Of a DNA stretch of 64,000 nt, positions 55,229-63,599 are shown piece by piece. Each line of letters opens with the position of its first letter. The first letter of the stretch is position 1. Source of the stretch: Ruminococcus flavefaciens FD-1 (GTDB taxonomy: Bacteria; Bacillota; Clostridia; Oscillospirales; Ruminococcaceae); NCBI GenBank assembly GCA_000174895.1, contig ACOK01000113.1:1-64000 (forward strand). The letters are read 5' to 3'. The position numbers were made by a program, and so were the translations under genes. A model generated the notes under the pieces. That model was given only the letters and a program-made list of their open reading frames with translations. It had not been told where the DNA came from and did no database searches.

Positions 55229-55377
55229 CGGCTTTGCACTGAATCTGCTTGCATATTTTCCGTCATCTTGCACAGAAATCTCTTGACATACGACAGTATG
55301 CCTGCGGATTTCTATACAATCTGACGAAAAATCTGACTGCGCATCTTCAGCACAAGCTTTGTGCGGTGTTGCCTTAA
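55199..55377. repeat. 180-bp TTAA-ended foldback element, copy B
   Basis: Starts TTAAGGCAACACCGCACAAAG and ends CTTTGTGCGGTGTTGCCTTAA. It differs from copy A at only scattered positions and is in the same orientation. It interrupts the 3' end of the small-protein gene and lies 21 bases before the hydrolase start, so the hydrolase transcript would carry it. Confidence 0.9.
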
Positions 55378-55398
55378 GAAAAAACGGAGGTATCTGAA

Positions 55399-56397
55399 AT
55401 GAAAGATGAAATGCTTACTTTAACACAGGAATGGGACAAGACCTTCCCCAAGTCCGACAATGTCGATCATAAGAAAGTGACATTCCATAACCGCTACGGC
55501 ATCACACTTGCTGCTGATATGTATACTCCGAAAAATCCTTCGGGCAAACTTCCGGCTATTGCCGTGTGCGGACCGTTCGGTGCAGTCAAGGAACAGTGCA
55601 GCGGTCTTTACGCACAGACACTTGCAGAGCGTGGATTTCTGACCATTGCATTCGATCCGTCCTTTACAGGTGAAAGCGGAGGACAGCCGAGATACATGGC
55701 TTCTCCCGACATCAACACGGAAGACTTTATGGCAGCGGTTGATTTCCTCTCGATTCAGGAAAATGTTGATCCTGAACGCATTGGTATCCTCGGCATCTGC
55801 GGCTGGGGCGGTATGGCACTGAATACAGCGGCACTGGATACCCGTATCAAGGCGACTGTTGCATCTACCATGTACGATATGACGAGAGTGAATGCAAAGG
55901 GCTACTTTGATGCCGATGACAGCGAGGAAAAGCGGTATGCCATGAAGCAGGCACTGAATGCCCAGCGTATCAGGGATTATGTAAGCGGAGAGTATGAGCT
56001 TGGCGGCGGTGTTATTGACCCTTTGCCGGAAGACGCTCCATACTTTGTCAAGGACTACCACGCTTACTACAAGACCGAAAGAGGCTATCACCCACGCTCA
56101 CTCAATTCAAACGGCGGCTGGAACAAGATCGGCTGTATGTCGTTTATCAATATGCCTATTCTGCAATACAGCAATGAGATACGCTCCGCCGTTATGATAA
56201 TGCACGGCGACAAGGCACATTCTTTCTACTTTGGAAAAGATGCGTATGAGAATATGATAAACGGAAACAAGTACACCGACAATAAACAGCTTCTTGTGAT
56301 CGAAGGCGCTTCCCACACCGATCTCTACGACGGCGGAGAGAATAATGCTATCCCATTCGACAAGCTCGAAGCGTTCTACAACGAATATCTCAGATGA
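55399..56397 (+). CDS. Alpha/beta-hydrolase-fold protein (dienelactone hydrolase-like) with altered nucleophile elbow
   Basis: A 332-residue protein with the alpha/beta-hydrolase pattern: LPAIAVCGPFGAVKEQ near 50, GFLTIAFDPSFTGESGG near 78-94, the elbow IGILGICGWGGMALN near 133, and the late His in EGASHTDLYD near 305. In the elbow the position of the usual Ser is Trp (C-G-W-G-G), so standard Ser hydrolase activity is doubtful; the preceding Cys is a possible alternative. Start ATG with ACGGAGGTATCTG. It is followed by lipoprotein, aldo-keto reductase and flavoprotein genes on the same strand. Confidence 0.8.
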   Translation: MKDEMLTLTQEWDKTFPKSDNVDHKKVTFHNRYGITLAADMYTPKNPSGKLPAIAVCGPFGAVKEQCSGLYAQTLAERGFLTIAFDPSFTGESGGQPRYMASPDINTEDFMAAVDFLSIQENVDPERIGILGICGWGGMALNTAALDTRIKATVASTMYDMTRVNAKGYFDADDSEEKRYAMKQALNAQRIRDYVSGEYELGGGVIDPLPEDAPYFVKDYHAYYKTERGYHPRSLNSNGGWNKIGCMSFINMPILQYSNEIRSAVMIMHGDKAHSFYFGKDAYENMINGNKYTDNKQLLVIEGASHTDLYDGGENNAIPFDKLEAFYNEYLR

Positions 56398-56441
56398 CCA
56401 TCTGAGAGAAAGCGGCATTACAAAGGCGGTGAGGAACATTT

Positions 56442-57997
56442 ATGATTAAAGCAAGATTTTTAGCAGTTATTTCTTCTTTTCTGATGTTGACCGGGTGCGG
56501 CAGTTACTCAGAGGATAGTTCGGCTGTGACGGTGCAAAGTGTAAGCTCGTCTGTTATGATGCAAAGCGACAGCAACGTTTCATCTGTGGCCTCTGACAAA
56601 CAAGATGTCACAACCGCCGAACAACATGAAGAAAAGGAAGCTAATGGTATGCAGATAGTTGTAGGAGATAAGCAATTCCCTGTAAATTTGGAAAGCAGCG
56701 ATACCGTCACAGCTTTAACGGAAATGCTGCCCCTGACGCTTGATATGTCTGAGCTGAACGGCAATGAGAAGTATTATTACCTTGATACATCTCTGCCTTC
56801 CTCGCCTGAAAAGTCGGGCATATAAGCGAGGGTGATATAATGCTGTATGGTGATAACTGCCTTGTGGTATTCTATGAGAGCTTTGATACTTCATACAGCT
56901 ATACAAAGATCGGTCATATATCAGATACTTCGGAGCTTGCTGATGCACTCGGTAAAGACGATGTGACCGTAACGTTTGAAATGAACGGCATCAAAGATAC
57001 CGCATACACCGTGCAGGATATACGGAATCTCAATGGTTTTCTTCTTGCGAAACCGACAGAGGAAGATTTGCGGGGAAAGCCTTACGATCTCGACAATGAC
57101 GGTGTATGGAGCGTTTTTGACCTATGCCTGCTGAAACGAAGGATATTGGAGCAGCGTAATATGACAACAGAATTTGATTATGAAAGCAAGACCGTATTGC
57201 TCAACAGCGGCTATGAAATGCCCATTCTTGGACTTGGTACATGGACACAGGACGATGATACTGCGGAAAACTCTGTCTATGAAGCGCTGAAAGACGGTTA
57301 TCGGCTGATCGACACAGCGCAGTATTACGGTAATGAAACAGGTGTTGGCAAGGGCATTCAGAAAGCAATAGACGATGGCATCGTCACCCGTGAGGAGGTA
57401 TTTGTCACTACAAAGGTAATGCCGTCCAACTATGACAGGGCGTACAAATCTATTGACGATTCGCTTGAACGGCTCGGACTTGATTACATTGACCTGATGC
57501 TGATACATCAATCAGGCAGCAATGATACCGAGGTCTACAAAGCTCTGTGTCAGGGTGTAAGGGACGGCAAGCTGCGGTCAATCGGTATTTCTAACTATTA
57601 TACCCTCGATGAATATGAGCGTGTCACATCGGGCGGTGAGATCAAGCCTGCGGTAGTTCAGAATGAAAATCATCCGTTTTATCAGAACACGCAGTTTCAA
57701 AAAGATATTGCCAAATACGGTACGGTGGTAGAATCGTGGTATCCGTTCGGAGGCAGAGGGCATACGCAGGACTTGTTCGGTAATGAAACGATCACGGATA
57801 TAGCAAAGGCACACGACAAGACATCGGCACAAATAATACTCCGCTGGCACTTGCAGGCAGGATATATTACGATACCGGGTTCACAGAATCCGGATCATAT
57901 ACTTGAGAATTACAGAATCTTTGACTTTGATCTGACCGATGCGGAAATGCAGAGAATGGCAGAACTGCACACAGGACAGCGGTATGAAAACTGGTGA
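56442..57997 (+). pseudogene. Lipoprotein: cyclophilin-like domain, dockerin-like half motif and aldo/keto reductase; frame broken
   Basis: Two frames (56442-56825, 56840-57997) form one ~518-residue product if one G is restored to the GGG run near 56817-56819. Order: lipobox MLTGC near 16-19; Ser/Thr-rich spacer; cyclophilin-like domain (MQIVVGDKQFPVNL ... break ... EGDIMLYGDNCLVVFYESF); a single dockerin-like loop (DLDNDGVWSVFDLCLLKRRIL); then an aldo/keto reductase (~240-518) with YEMPILGLGTW, RLIDTAQYYGNE, TKVMPSNY, LMLIHQS and SQNPDHILENYRIFDF. The AKR part seems intact and could be made alone from an internal start. An NADPH-dependent AKR on a lipoprotein is unusual. Confidence 0.78.
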
Positions 57998-58005
57998 GGT
58001 GTGAT

Positions 58006-58527
58006 ATGAATATACTTGTATTAAACGGAAGCCCCCGTCAAAATGGGAATACTGCAAAAATGGTCACAGCATTTTGTGAAGGGGCTGAATCATCAAATCA
58101 TACCGTGAAAACGGTAAATGTCTGTAAGCTGAATGTAAAAGGCTGTCTTGCCTGTGAATACTGCCACAGCAAAGGGAACGGCAAGTGTATACAGAAGGAC
58201 GATATGCAGGATATATATTCATTGCTTAAAGACACTAATATGCTTGTTCTTGCTTCCCCAATCTACTATCACGGTATTAGTGGGCAACTTAAATGCGTGA
58301 TCGACAGGTTTTATTCTGCGCTTTATCCTGCTGCACCTCAAAGCTTGACTAAAATAGCAATGTTTTTATCCTCCGGCGACAGAAACCAGTATGACGGAGC
58401 AATGTTTTCATACAATGGTGATTTTCTCGGTTATCTGGGATTAAGGGATATGGGAGTGTTTACATCCGCAGGCGGTGTTTCTGATGAGCTGCTTGCAAAG
58501 ATCAGAAAATTTGGTGAATCGTTATGA
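58006..58527 (+). CDS. NADPH-dependent FMN reductase / iron-sulfur-type flavoprotein
   Basis: A 173-residue flavodoxin-fold protein. The FMN phosphate loop reads LVLNGSPRQNGNTAKMV near 4-20. Cys residues in VKGCLACEYCHSKGNGKCIQ near 47-66 resemble the Cys-rich segment of this family. ASPIYYHGISGQLKCVIDRF near 86-105 is the second flavin-contact motif. It probably reduces flavins or quinone-like compounds with NAD(P)H. ATG 58006 follows GAGGTGTGAT, and the gene is close behind the AKR gene, so the two reductases are likely coexpressed. Confidence 0.88.
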   Translation: MNILVLNGSPRQNGNTAKMVTAFCEGAESSNHTVKTVNVCKLNVKGCLACEYCHSKGNGKCIQKDDMQDIYSLLKDTNMLVLASPIYYHGISGQLKCVIDRFYSALYPAAPQSLTKIAMFLSSGDRNQYDGAMFSYNGDFLGYLGLRDMGVFTSAGGVSDELLAKIRKFGESL

Positions 58528-58654
58528 GAAGCCGTGCGAACAGCACTATTTCAATAGCCCATGGTCTATTGACAGATCTGAAAACTGTGTCATATAAGTT
58601 GTTTTTAGGCTTTTGCAATATTGCAAATAAAAACGATATCCTATTGAAAGATGA

Positions 58655-58675
58655 TTGGAGCCGGTTACCCGGCTC
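58655..58675. other. Short hairpin between flavoprotein and resolvase genes
   Basis: GGAGCCGG-TTAC-CCGGCTCC, without a clear T-tract on either side. It may be a weak terminator for the convergent genes or mark the left boundary of the mobile element. Confidence 0.4.
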
Positions 58676-58683
58676 CGTCTCAT

Positions 58684-59256
58684 TTATGTATACTTTCTTT
58701 CGTATTCTTTGAGCCTGCGATAAAAGGTGTTGGCACGCAGTCCCATTTCTTTCTGAAACCATACAGCAGTAATAGTACCAGACTTCCACTGCTCATACAG
58801 CTGCCCGAACTTCGCCCAATCGATAGCAATGGGCTGTCTGCCTTTGTACCTTCCCTGAGACTTAGCAATGGCGATTCCCTCACGCTGACGCTGCAAGGTC
58901 TGTTCACGTTCCAGTTCTGACAGTGCCGCAAATATCGACAGGACGAATCTGCCTTGTGGAGTATTGGTATCGATGTTCTCTTTACTGCTGACGAGGGTAA
59001 CACCCTTGCGCTGAAGCACATCAATGATATTGAGCAGGTCACGGGTCGAGCGCCCGAGTCTGCTGATGCTCTCGATGTACAGAGTATCGCCCTCCCTGAC
59101 ATAATCCAGCATTGCTTTCAGCTCCGGACGGTCAGCATTTTTACCGGACATTTTCTCAGCGAAGACACGCTCTACCTGATACTGTTTCATGAGGGCTTCC
59201 TGTCTGGCGGTCTCCTGATGTTCCGTAAATACACGGATATAGCCGATCTTTCCCAT
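58684..59256 (-). CDS. Resolvase-family serine recombinase, catalytic Ser replaced by Phe
   Basis: A 190-residue small serine recombinase: catalytic domain ~1-125 (KIGYIRVFTEHQETARQ, EKMSGKNADRPELKAML, DTLYIESISRLGRSTRDLLN, GRFVLSIFAALSELERE) and C-terminal HTH (~135-185). The nucleophile Ser of the invariant YxRVSTxxQ motif is Phe (RVFTEHQ), a TCT to TTT change. Other catalytic Arg residues remain, so DNA binding may persist but strand cleavage should not. ATG 59256 overlaps the stop of the amidotransferase gene; upstream in-frame starts are less likely. Confidence 0.88.
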   Translation of the reverse strand: MGKIGYIRVFTEHQETARQEALMKQYQVERVFAEKMSGKNADRPELKAMLDYVREGDTLYIESISRLGRSTRDLLNIIDVLQRKGVTLVSSKENIDTNTPQGRFVLSIFAALSELEREQTLQRQREGIAIAKSQGRYKGRQPIAIDWAKFGQLYEQWKSGTITAVWFQKEMGLRANTFYRRLKEYERKYT

Positions 59257-60236
59257 CAACAGTACCCTCCGTAGCACTCTTCATACAAGTTCTCACCGCA
59301 CATGAACTTCACATCCCTGAGCGCCTCGTTCAACAGATCATGGTCTGCAAGCATATCCTCAATCTCGTCACAGGTGTAACCATATTCCAGCAGTAACTCC
59401 ACATCAGCGGAGTCAACTCCATAACAACCGCAGTATGCTATAAGCATTTCTTCGTGAAGATTGTAGAACGGAGAATCTTCCGTATCATACCATGCGGCGT
59501 ATTTTGATCTGTACAGCTTAGGTTCAAACTCTGAACGTGTGATCTCACCGAATCTGTCTATACAGAGTATATCACCCTCGACAGTATCAACTCTCTCGCA
59601 TGAAAACTTGTGTAATCCCAGGCGGCGTAATGCCGCCTTCATTATGCTTTCTGTACTTGCATATACATACAACCAGATGTCCTTGAAATTGAGCAGGTAC
59701 ATGGGATTGCTTCCCTTAATGATATACAGATCATTGTTCTGATCCAGTACTGTAAATGTGAAGTTGCCTTCAACAGTCTCCGCCATATACTTGAGACTTT
59801 CAAAATCCAGTTTGCCCTGCTTCTCAATCAGCTGTACGCCGATGTAGCTGTCTGTGTCTATATAAGTCTCAGGTATAATCTTATCATGGCGAAGCTCTTT
59901 ATCATTCCATAAGACACCATTATGGGCGAAAGCAAATGAAGTACAACCGGCAGTGCCGGCAAAGGGATGATTGTTAAAATTGAGCTTTTTATCGCCCTGA
60001 GTAGCCATTCTGGTATGTCCCATAACAGCTGTAGTGCCTTCCGGCGGATTGAAATGGATCTTGTGAGCAGGCTTTGGTCTCTTGTAAATTATGACCTCAC
60101 CGTTACGAACATAGCTTATACCTGCTTCATCAGTACCTCTCTCCTCCGCAGCATTAGCCAGTGCCTGCGTAAGTTTTCTCAGTATCTTATGCGGAACAAT
60201 ACCTGCATAATCGGTCCAGCCAAAGAGTGAACACAT
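59256..60236 (-). CDS. Class II glutamine amidotransferase of an element-borne amidoligase cassette
   Basis: A 326-residue protein. The nucleophile is Cys2 (MCSLFGWTDYAG). The glutaminase core includes ALANAAEERGTDEAGISY, GHTRMATQGDKKLNFNNHPF and FAHNGVLWNDKELR. The C-terminal ~100 residues are Glu/Asp-rich and specific to this subfamily. It releases ammonia from glutamine for a partner enzyme. The partner is likely the amidoligase encoded upstream, an association described for phages and conjugative elements by Iyer et al. (2009). GAGGAGGAATAG precedes the ATG. Confidence 0.85.
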   Translation of the reverse strand: MCSLFGWTDYAGIVPHKILRKLTQALANAAEERGTDEAGISYVRNGEVIIYKRPKPAHKIHFNPPEGTTAVMGHTRMATQGDKKLNFNNHPFAGTAGCTSFAFAHNGVLWNDKELRHDKIIPETYIDTDSYIGVQLIEKQGKLDFESLKYMAETVEGNFTFTVLDQNNDLYIIKGSNPMYLLNFKDIWLYVYASTESIMKAALRRLGLHKFSCERVDTVEGDILCIDRFGEITRSEFEPKLYRSKYAAWYDTEDSPFYNLHEEMLIAYCGCYGVDSADVELLLEYGYTCDEIEDMLADHDLLNEALRDVKFMCGENLYEECYGGYC

Positions 60237-60248
60237 ATCTATTCCTCC

Positions 60249-60437
60249 TCACTTAAAGATGACAGGTGCATCGGGATGATCCATTTTATCAAGCGCTTTT
60301 GCAACTTTTTCGATGCGGTTCACCATATGTGTTGTAGCGAGCACAGTTGCAAGTGTTAAAACTATCCTTACATCTCCACCATATATTTCCGGTAAAGGTA
60401 ACTTCGGGATCTTCTTTATAATATCAAAATTCTTCAT
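60249..60437 (-). CDS. Small hypothetical protein between amidoligase and amidotransferase genes
   Basis: A 62-residue protein with one hydrophobic stretch (VRIVLTLATVLATTHMV near 23-39), too short and polar-flanked to be a sure TM. The ATG is two bases after the amidoligase stop, with AGGAGGAAATG overlapping it. Tight spacing suggests a real gene of the cassette. No family is recognised. Confidence 0.6.
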   Translation of the reverse strand: MKNFDIIKKIPKLPLPEIYGGDVRIVLTLATVLATTHMVNRIEKVAKALDKMDHPDAPVIFK

Positions 60438-60439
60438 TT

Positions 60440-61566
60440 TTACATTTCCTCCTGGATATCAATGTTTTCGTTGATGTATAACTTGCGTTCCTTGAGATAC
60501 TGTATCAGCTCAGGTTCCTTGATGTTGCTGACGAACTCAGACCATGACAGCTTGTGCAGGCCCTCTTCTGAATAGTAGATAGCCGTGTCAATGATAGCAT
60601 TAACCAGTTCCAGTGTCGCAAGGAAGGTGTTCAACTTTAGAGTTCCTCTGAACATACGGAACTCTATTGTTGCGTAGTTCATAAGGTTAACAGCAGCGTA
60701 TCTGCCGTTGTTGCCTTTCTTAGCCTTATCCAGTATGGCTCTTGCTGAGTTCTCATAGCCATATCTGCTTGCCCATCTGTTCATGGCATACTCGCTTCTG
60801 CGGCTGAACTTAAGCAGTTCATTCCAGTGATGCTCAACAAAGTACAGTATTCTGCTGATTGTCTCATCCTGCTCATCACGGTTATACACCAAGACAGTCT
60901 CTGTTGACATGAACATGGAGTCCACAGGTTGAGGTCTGATGAGAACGATAGCCCAGATAAATCGCTTTCTTCATGATCTCATCCCACTGAAAGTCCTTGT
61001 GACAGTCAAGAGACATAGGGTACGTTACCAGCTCCATTCCGTCGTCAAGAGAGCCATCACCCTTGATATAGATGTGCTCCTCGTCCTTATTTGCGATAGA
61101 AAGAAGCTCATCGGCATTGTCGCTGTCCTTACCAGCTCCGTCAATCTCAAGCTCTACGCCGAAATACCGCTTGCTGTCACCATAGAAGATAGGTTCAGGC
61201 TTATACCCGTAGTCATGGATAGAACGGTTTCTGTCAACTTCGGACATGATAACAGTCAGAGCAGTAATCATAGCCGTCAAGATGATATGCGTCGTCCTCA
61301 TGCAATAATGCATCACAGCATGAACAACGGGTATAGTGGTTGTGATAGCAGTTAGAGCAGAGTGTAGTATACTCGTCTCCGTAACTGTCATCCGTCCATA
61401 TGACTTCACCACATCTTTCACAGGTGGTTGTATGCTGTTCATAGCATTCCATGCAGACTATCCGACCATTTACTTCTTCATAGTCCTCATCTTCGCCTAT
61501 AAGTGCTCCGCAGCGGGAGCAGTAAAGGGCATTATCATTGTTTGTATTTTCCATTTTTTCCTCCAT
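60440..61566 (-). pseudogene. Zinc-ribbon/amidoligase protein, broken by two frame changes
   Basis: Three consecutive frames form one ~375-residue protein. First (61566-61234): three treble-clef/LIM-like zinc units (YCSRCG...CMECY, CERCGE...CSNCY, CSCCDA...CSDCY). Second (within 61442-60882): amidoligase core KRYFGVELEIDGAGK, YIKGDGSLDDGMELVTYPMS and CGLHVHVNRDCLG. Third (60925-60440): DEQDETISRILYFVEHHWNELLKFSRRSEYAMNRW and NYATIEFRMFRGTLKL. Breaks lie at ~61240 and ~60900. Amidoligases of this glutamine-synthetase-related fold are proposed to ligate amino groups to peptides or cell-wall material. As read, no complete enzyme is made. Confidence 0.82.
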
Positions 61567-61605
61567 AAATGCAGAATGCCAGCCCCGAAGGACTGGCGTA
61601 AGTTA

Positions 61606-61890
61606 TCAGTATTCACTTGCAAGCAGCATGGTGCTGTGATCACCGTCGTCAATGACATACAGCTTTTCAGTTATAGGAGTATCTGACGGTATAAGGTACT
61701 CCATACGGTATTCAGGTTCTTCTGACATATGAGTGATAGACTGCATTGAACCTACAGGTTTCAGCTCAAATACCTGTAAATAGTCCTTTGGCTCGGGCAG
61801 TCTGTCAACGCACTCCCATAAGAACAGCTGCAATTCAAGCGGGATAGCACTGTCAACTCCACAGGTCAGATAGCGGTTAGTTTCTATCAT
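61606..61890 (-). CDS. DUF960 family protein
   Basis: A 94-residue protein matching DUF960: RYLTCGVDSAIPLELQLFLW near 5-24, DYLQVFELKPVGSMQSITH near 36-54, and a C-terminal VIDDGDHSTMLLASEY. Function is unknown; it is common in Firmicute plasmids, phages and conjugative elements. ATG 61890 has AAAGGAGAAATGCCT before it. First gene of the leftward run leading through amidoligase, amidotransferase and resolvase. Confidence 0.82.
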   Translation of the reverse strand: MIETNRYLTCGVDSAIPLELQLFLWECVDRLPEPKDYLQVFELKPVGSMQSITHMSEEPEYRMEYLIPSDTPITEKLYVIDDGDHSTMLLASEY

Positions 61891-61908
61891 AGGCATTTCT
61901 CCTTTCAT

Positions 61909-62174
61909 AAAATGTGATTACCGTTTGGGGCATCAAAGAAATAATATATATATGAAAATTTAAAATAATAGAAAAAATGACTTTTTCAGATATATATTAT
62001 AAATATGAAGGCAGCCTGATGTGGTTTACAATGTAATTTGCTTGCAGTTATAATAAAGATGTGGTATAATATTAACACACAAAAGAACGTTATATAGCCT
62101 TCGCCGCCCATGACGGGCGGCATGACTTTATAAAAAATACAGTGACAACAAGTATCACTGCACAGAGGTGAGAT
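61909..62174. promoter_or_regulatory. AT-rich divergent promoter region of the mobile element
   Basis: For the rightward gene: TTGCAG 62042-62047, 17-base spacer, TATAAT 62065-62070. A small stem CGCCGCCC-ATGA-GGGCGGC lies near 62103-62120 in the leader. The left part is AT-rich and should hold the promoter of the DUF960 gene. Confidence 0.6.
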
Positions 62175-63101
62175 ATGATAATAAACACAGGAATGCGGAC
62201 TGACATTCCCGCATTTTATTCGGAATGGTTTGTAAACAGAATAAGAGCAGGATATGTGATTGTACGTAATTCATACCGTCAGGACTGGATAACCTGCTAT
62301 GAACTGAATCCTGATGTTGTGGACTGCATTGCTTTCTGCACAAAGAATCCTGCTCCCATGCTGAAATATATGGAGGAGGTAAAACCTTTCAATCAGTATT
62401 GGTTCGTAACTATAACTCCCTACGGAAAAGACGCAGAACCCAACGTACCTCCGAAAGAAAAGGTAATCAATGATTTTATATCATTGTCCGAAATTGTTGG
62501 TATCAACTGTATCGGCTGGAGATATGATCCTATCTTCATCGACAGCACATATACTATTGAACGTCACATTTCCGACTTTGAAGAGATGTGTAAAAAGCTT
62601 TCGGGTTATACAAGAGTATGCGTAATAAGTTTTATTGACCTGTATGAAAAAGTAATACGCAACTTTCCACAGGTAAGAACCGTAAGCCAGAACGAACGTA
62701 TTACGATCGGAAAGGCTTTTTCAGAGATCGGGAAGCGTTACGGTATAACGATAAAAGCTTGTGCTGAGGGCAATGATCTCGCTCCATATGGAGTAGATTG
62801 TAGCGGCTGTATGACACAGGAAACATTTGAAGCTGCTATAGAATGTTCTCTTGAAATACCTAAAAAGAAATCTCAGCGTGCTGAGTGCAGTTGTGTACTT
62901 GGTACTGATATAGGTGCTTACGATACCTGTGCTCACCTCTGCCGCTATTGTTATGCTAATACAAGCAGAGATAATGTAATACGAAACATGAGATTGCATG
63001 ATCCCAATTCTCCGTTCCTTATCGGTAACTTGAATGATGGTGAAGTTATTCATCAGGCGGAACAGATAAGCTGGATAAGCAATCAGTTATCATTCTTCTG
63101 A
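62175..63101 (+). CDS. DUF1848 family protein (Cys-rich, radical-SAM-like)
   Basis: A 308-residue protein. The opening MIINTGMRTDIPAFYSEWFV and VDCIAFCTKNPAPML near 50-64 are typical of DUF1848. The C-terminal part has many Cys: VDCSGCMTQE near 213, AECSCVLGTDIGAYDTCAHLCRYCYAN (in pieces) near 239-264. CxxxCxYCYAN resembles Fe-S cluster sites, and the family is related by pattern to radical-SAM/photoproduct-lyase-like proteins, but no activity is established. GAGGTGAGAT precedes the ATG. Transcribed away from the amidoligase cassette. Confidence 0.82.
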   Translation: MIINTGMRTDIPAFYSEWFVNRIRAGYVIVRNSYRQDWITCYELNPDVVDCIAFCTKNPAPMLKYMEEVKPFNQYWFVTITPYGKDAEPNVPPKEKVINDFISLSEIVGINCIGWRYDPIFIDSTYTIERHISDFEEMCKKLSGYTRVCVISFIDLYEKVIRNFPQVRTVSQNERITIGKAFSEIGKRYGITIKACAEGNDLAPYGVDCSGCMTQETFEAAIECSLEIPKKKSQRAECSCVLGTDIGAYDTCAHLCRYCYANTSRDNVIRNMRLHDPNSPFLIGNLNDGEVIHQAEQISWISNQLSFF

Positions 63102-63329
63102 ATATGTTTTTATCCTCTCAGATATGGGAGGATTTTTTATGCGGAAAAGTATACTACCATGTAATTTCGTAATACACTTTTCCTATACTTATTTCCTGCA
63201 ATTATATATATTAACTAATACAATTCTGGTGATCTGATGGGTCATCTTATTGGTTGATTATATATCATTCTATTCTTGTCATCTACGGTGTTACGAAGTC
63301 AATAATCATATTACATGGAGGTCATAATA
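63102..63329. other. Intergenic region with weak terminator and candidate oriT-like inverted motif
   Basis: TCCTC / GGAGGA stem with TTTTTTAT (63113-63138) ends the DUF1848 transcript. TTCGTAATACAC near 63166 and the inverse-like GTGTTACGAAG near 63289 are ~120 bases apart, just before the mobilization genes. Nothing else recognised. Confidence 0.4.
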
Positions 63330-63599
63330 ATGGCAAAAGAAAAGACTGTACTTAAACCCTTACGTATTAACGAGAGTGTTGTAAAAGAGATTGAACAAGA
63401 AGCAATTGACACCAATACGAACTTCTCTCCAATCGCTAATTACCGACTCAGACATCACGACAGAACTCTTACTCCTGCGATCACGGCGACGATTCAGGAC
63501 ATTGTTAACACTGCCGAAGAACTGGTGGGTATATTTGCGCCGAAAGAAATAGCAGCTTTGCAAAAGAAAGTAGAAAAACTATGGATGTATCTGAAATAA
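63330..63599 (+). CDS. Mobilization accessory protein (MobC-like)
   Basis: An 89-residue protein of the kind encoded before relaxases: N-terminal PLRINESVVKEIEQEAIDTN (ribbon-helix-helix-like) and SPIANYRLRHHD, then a helical C-terminus. It would bind the transfer origin and help the relaxase. ATG 63330 has ATGGAGGTCATAAT upstream. It overlaps the relaxase start by 19 bases. Confidence 0.75.
   Translation: MAKEKTVLKPLRINESVVKEIEQEAIDTNTNFSPIANYRLRHHDRTLTPAITATIQDIVNTAEELVGIFAPKEIAALQKKVEKLWMYLK

Noticed and set aside
58524-58712. Small plus-strand open frame after the flavoprotein gene
   Set aside because: No ribosome site, no family, and it runs into the resolvase gene on the other strand.
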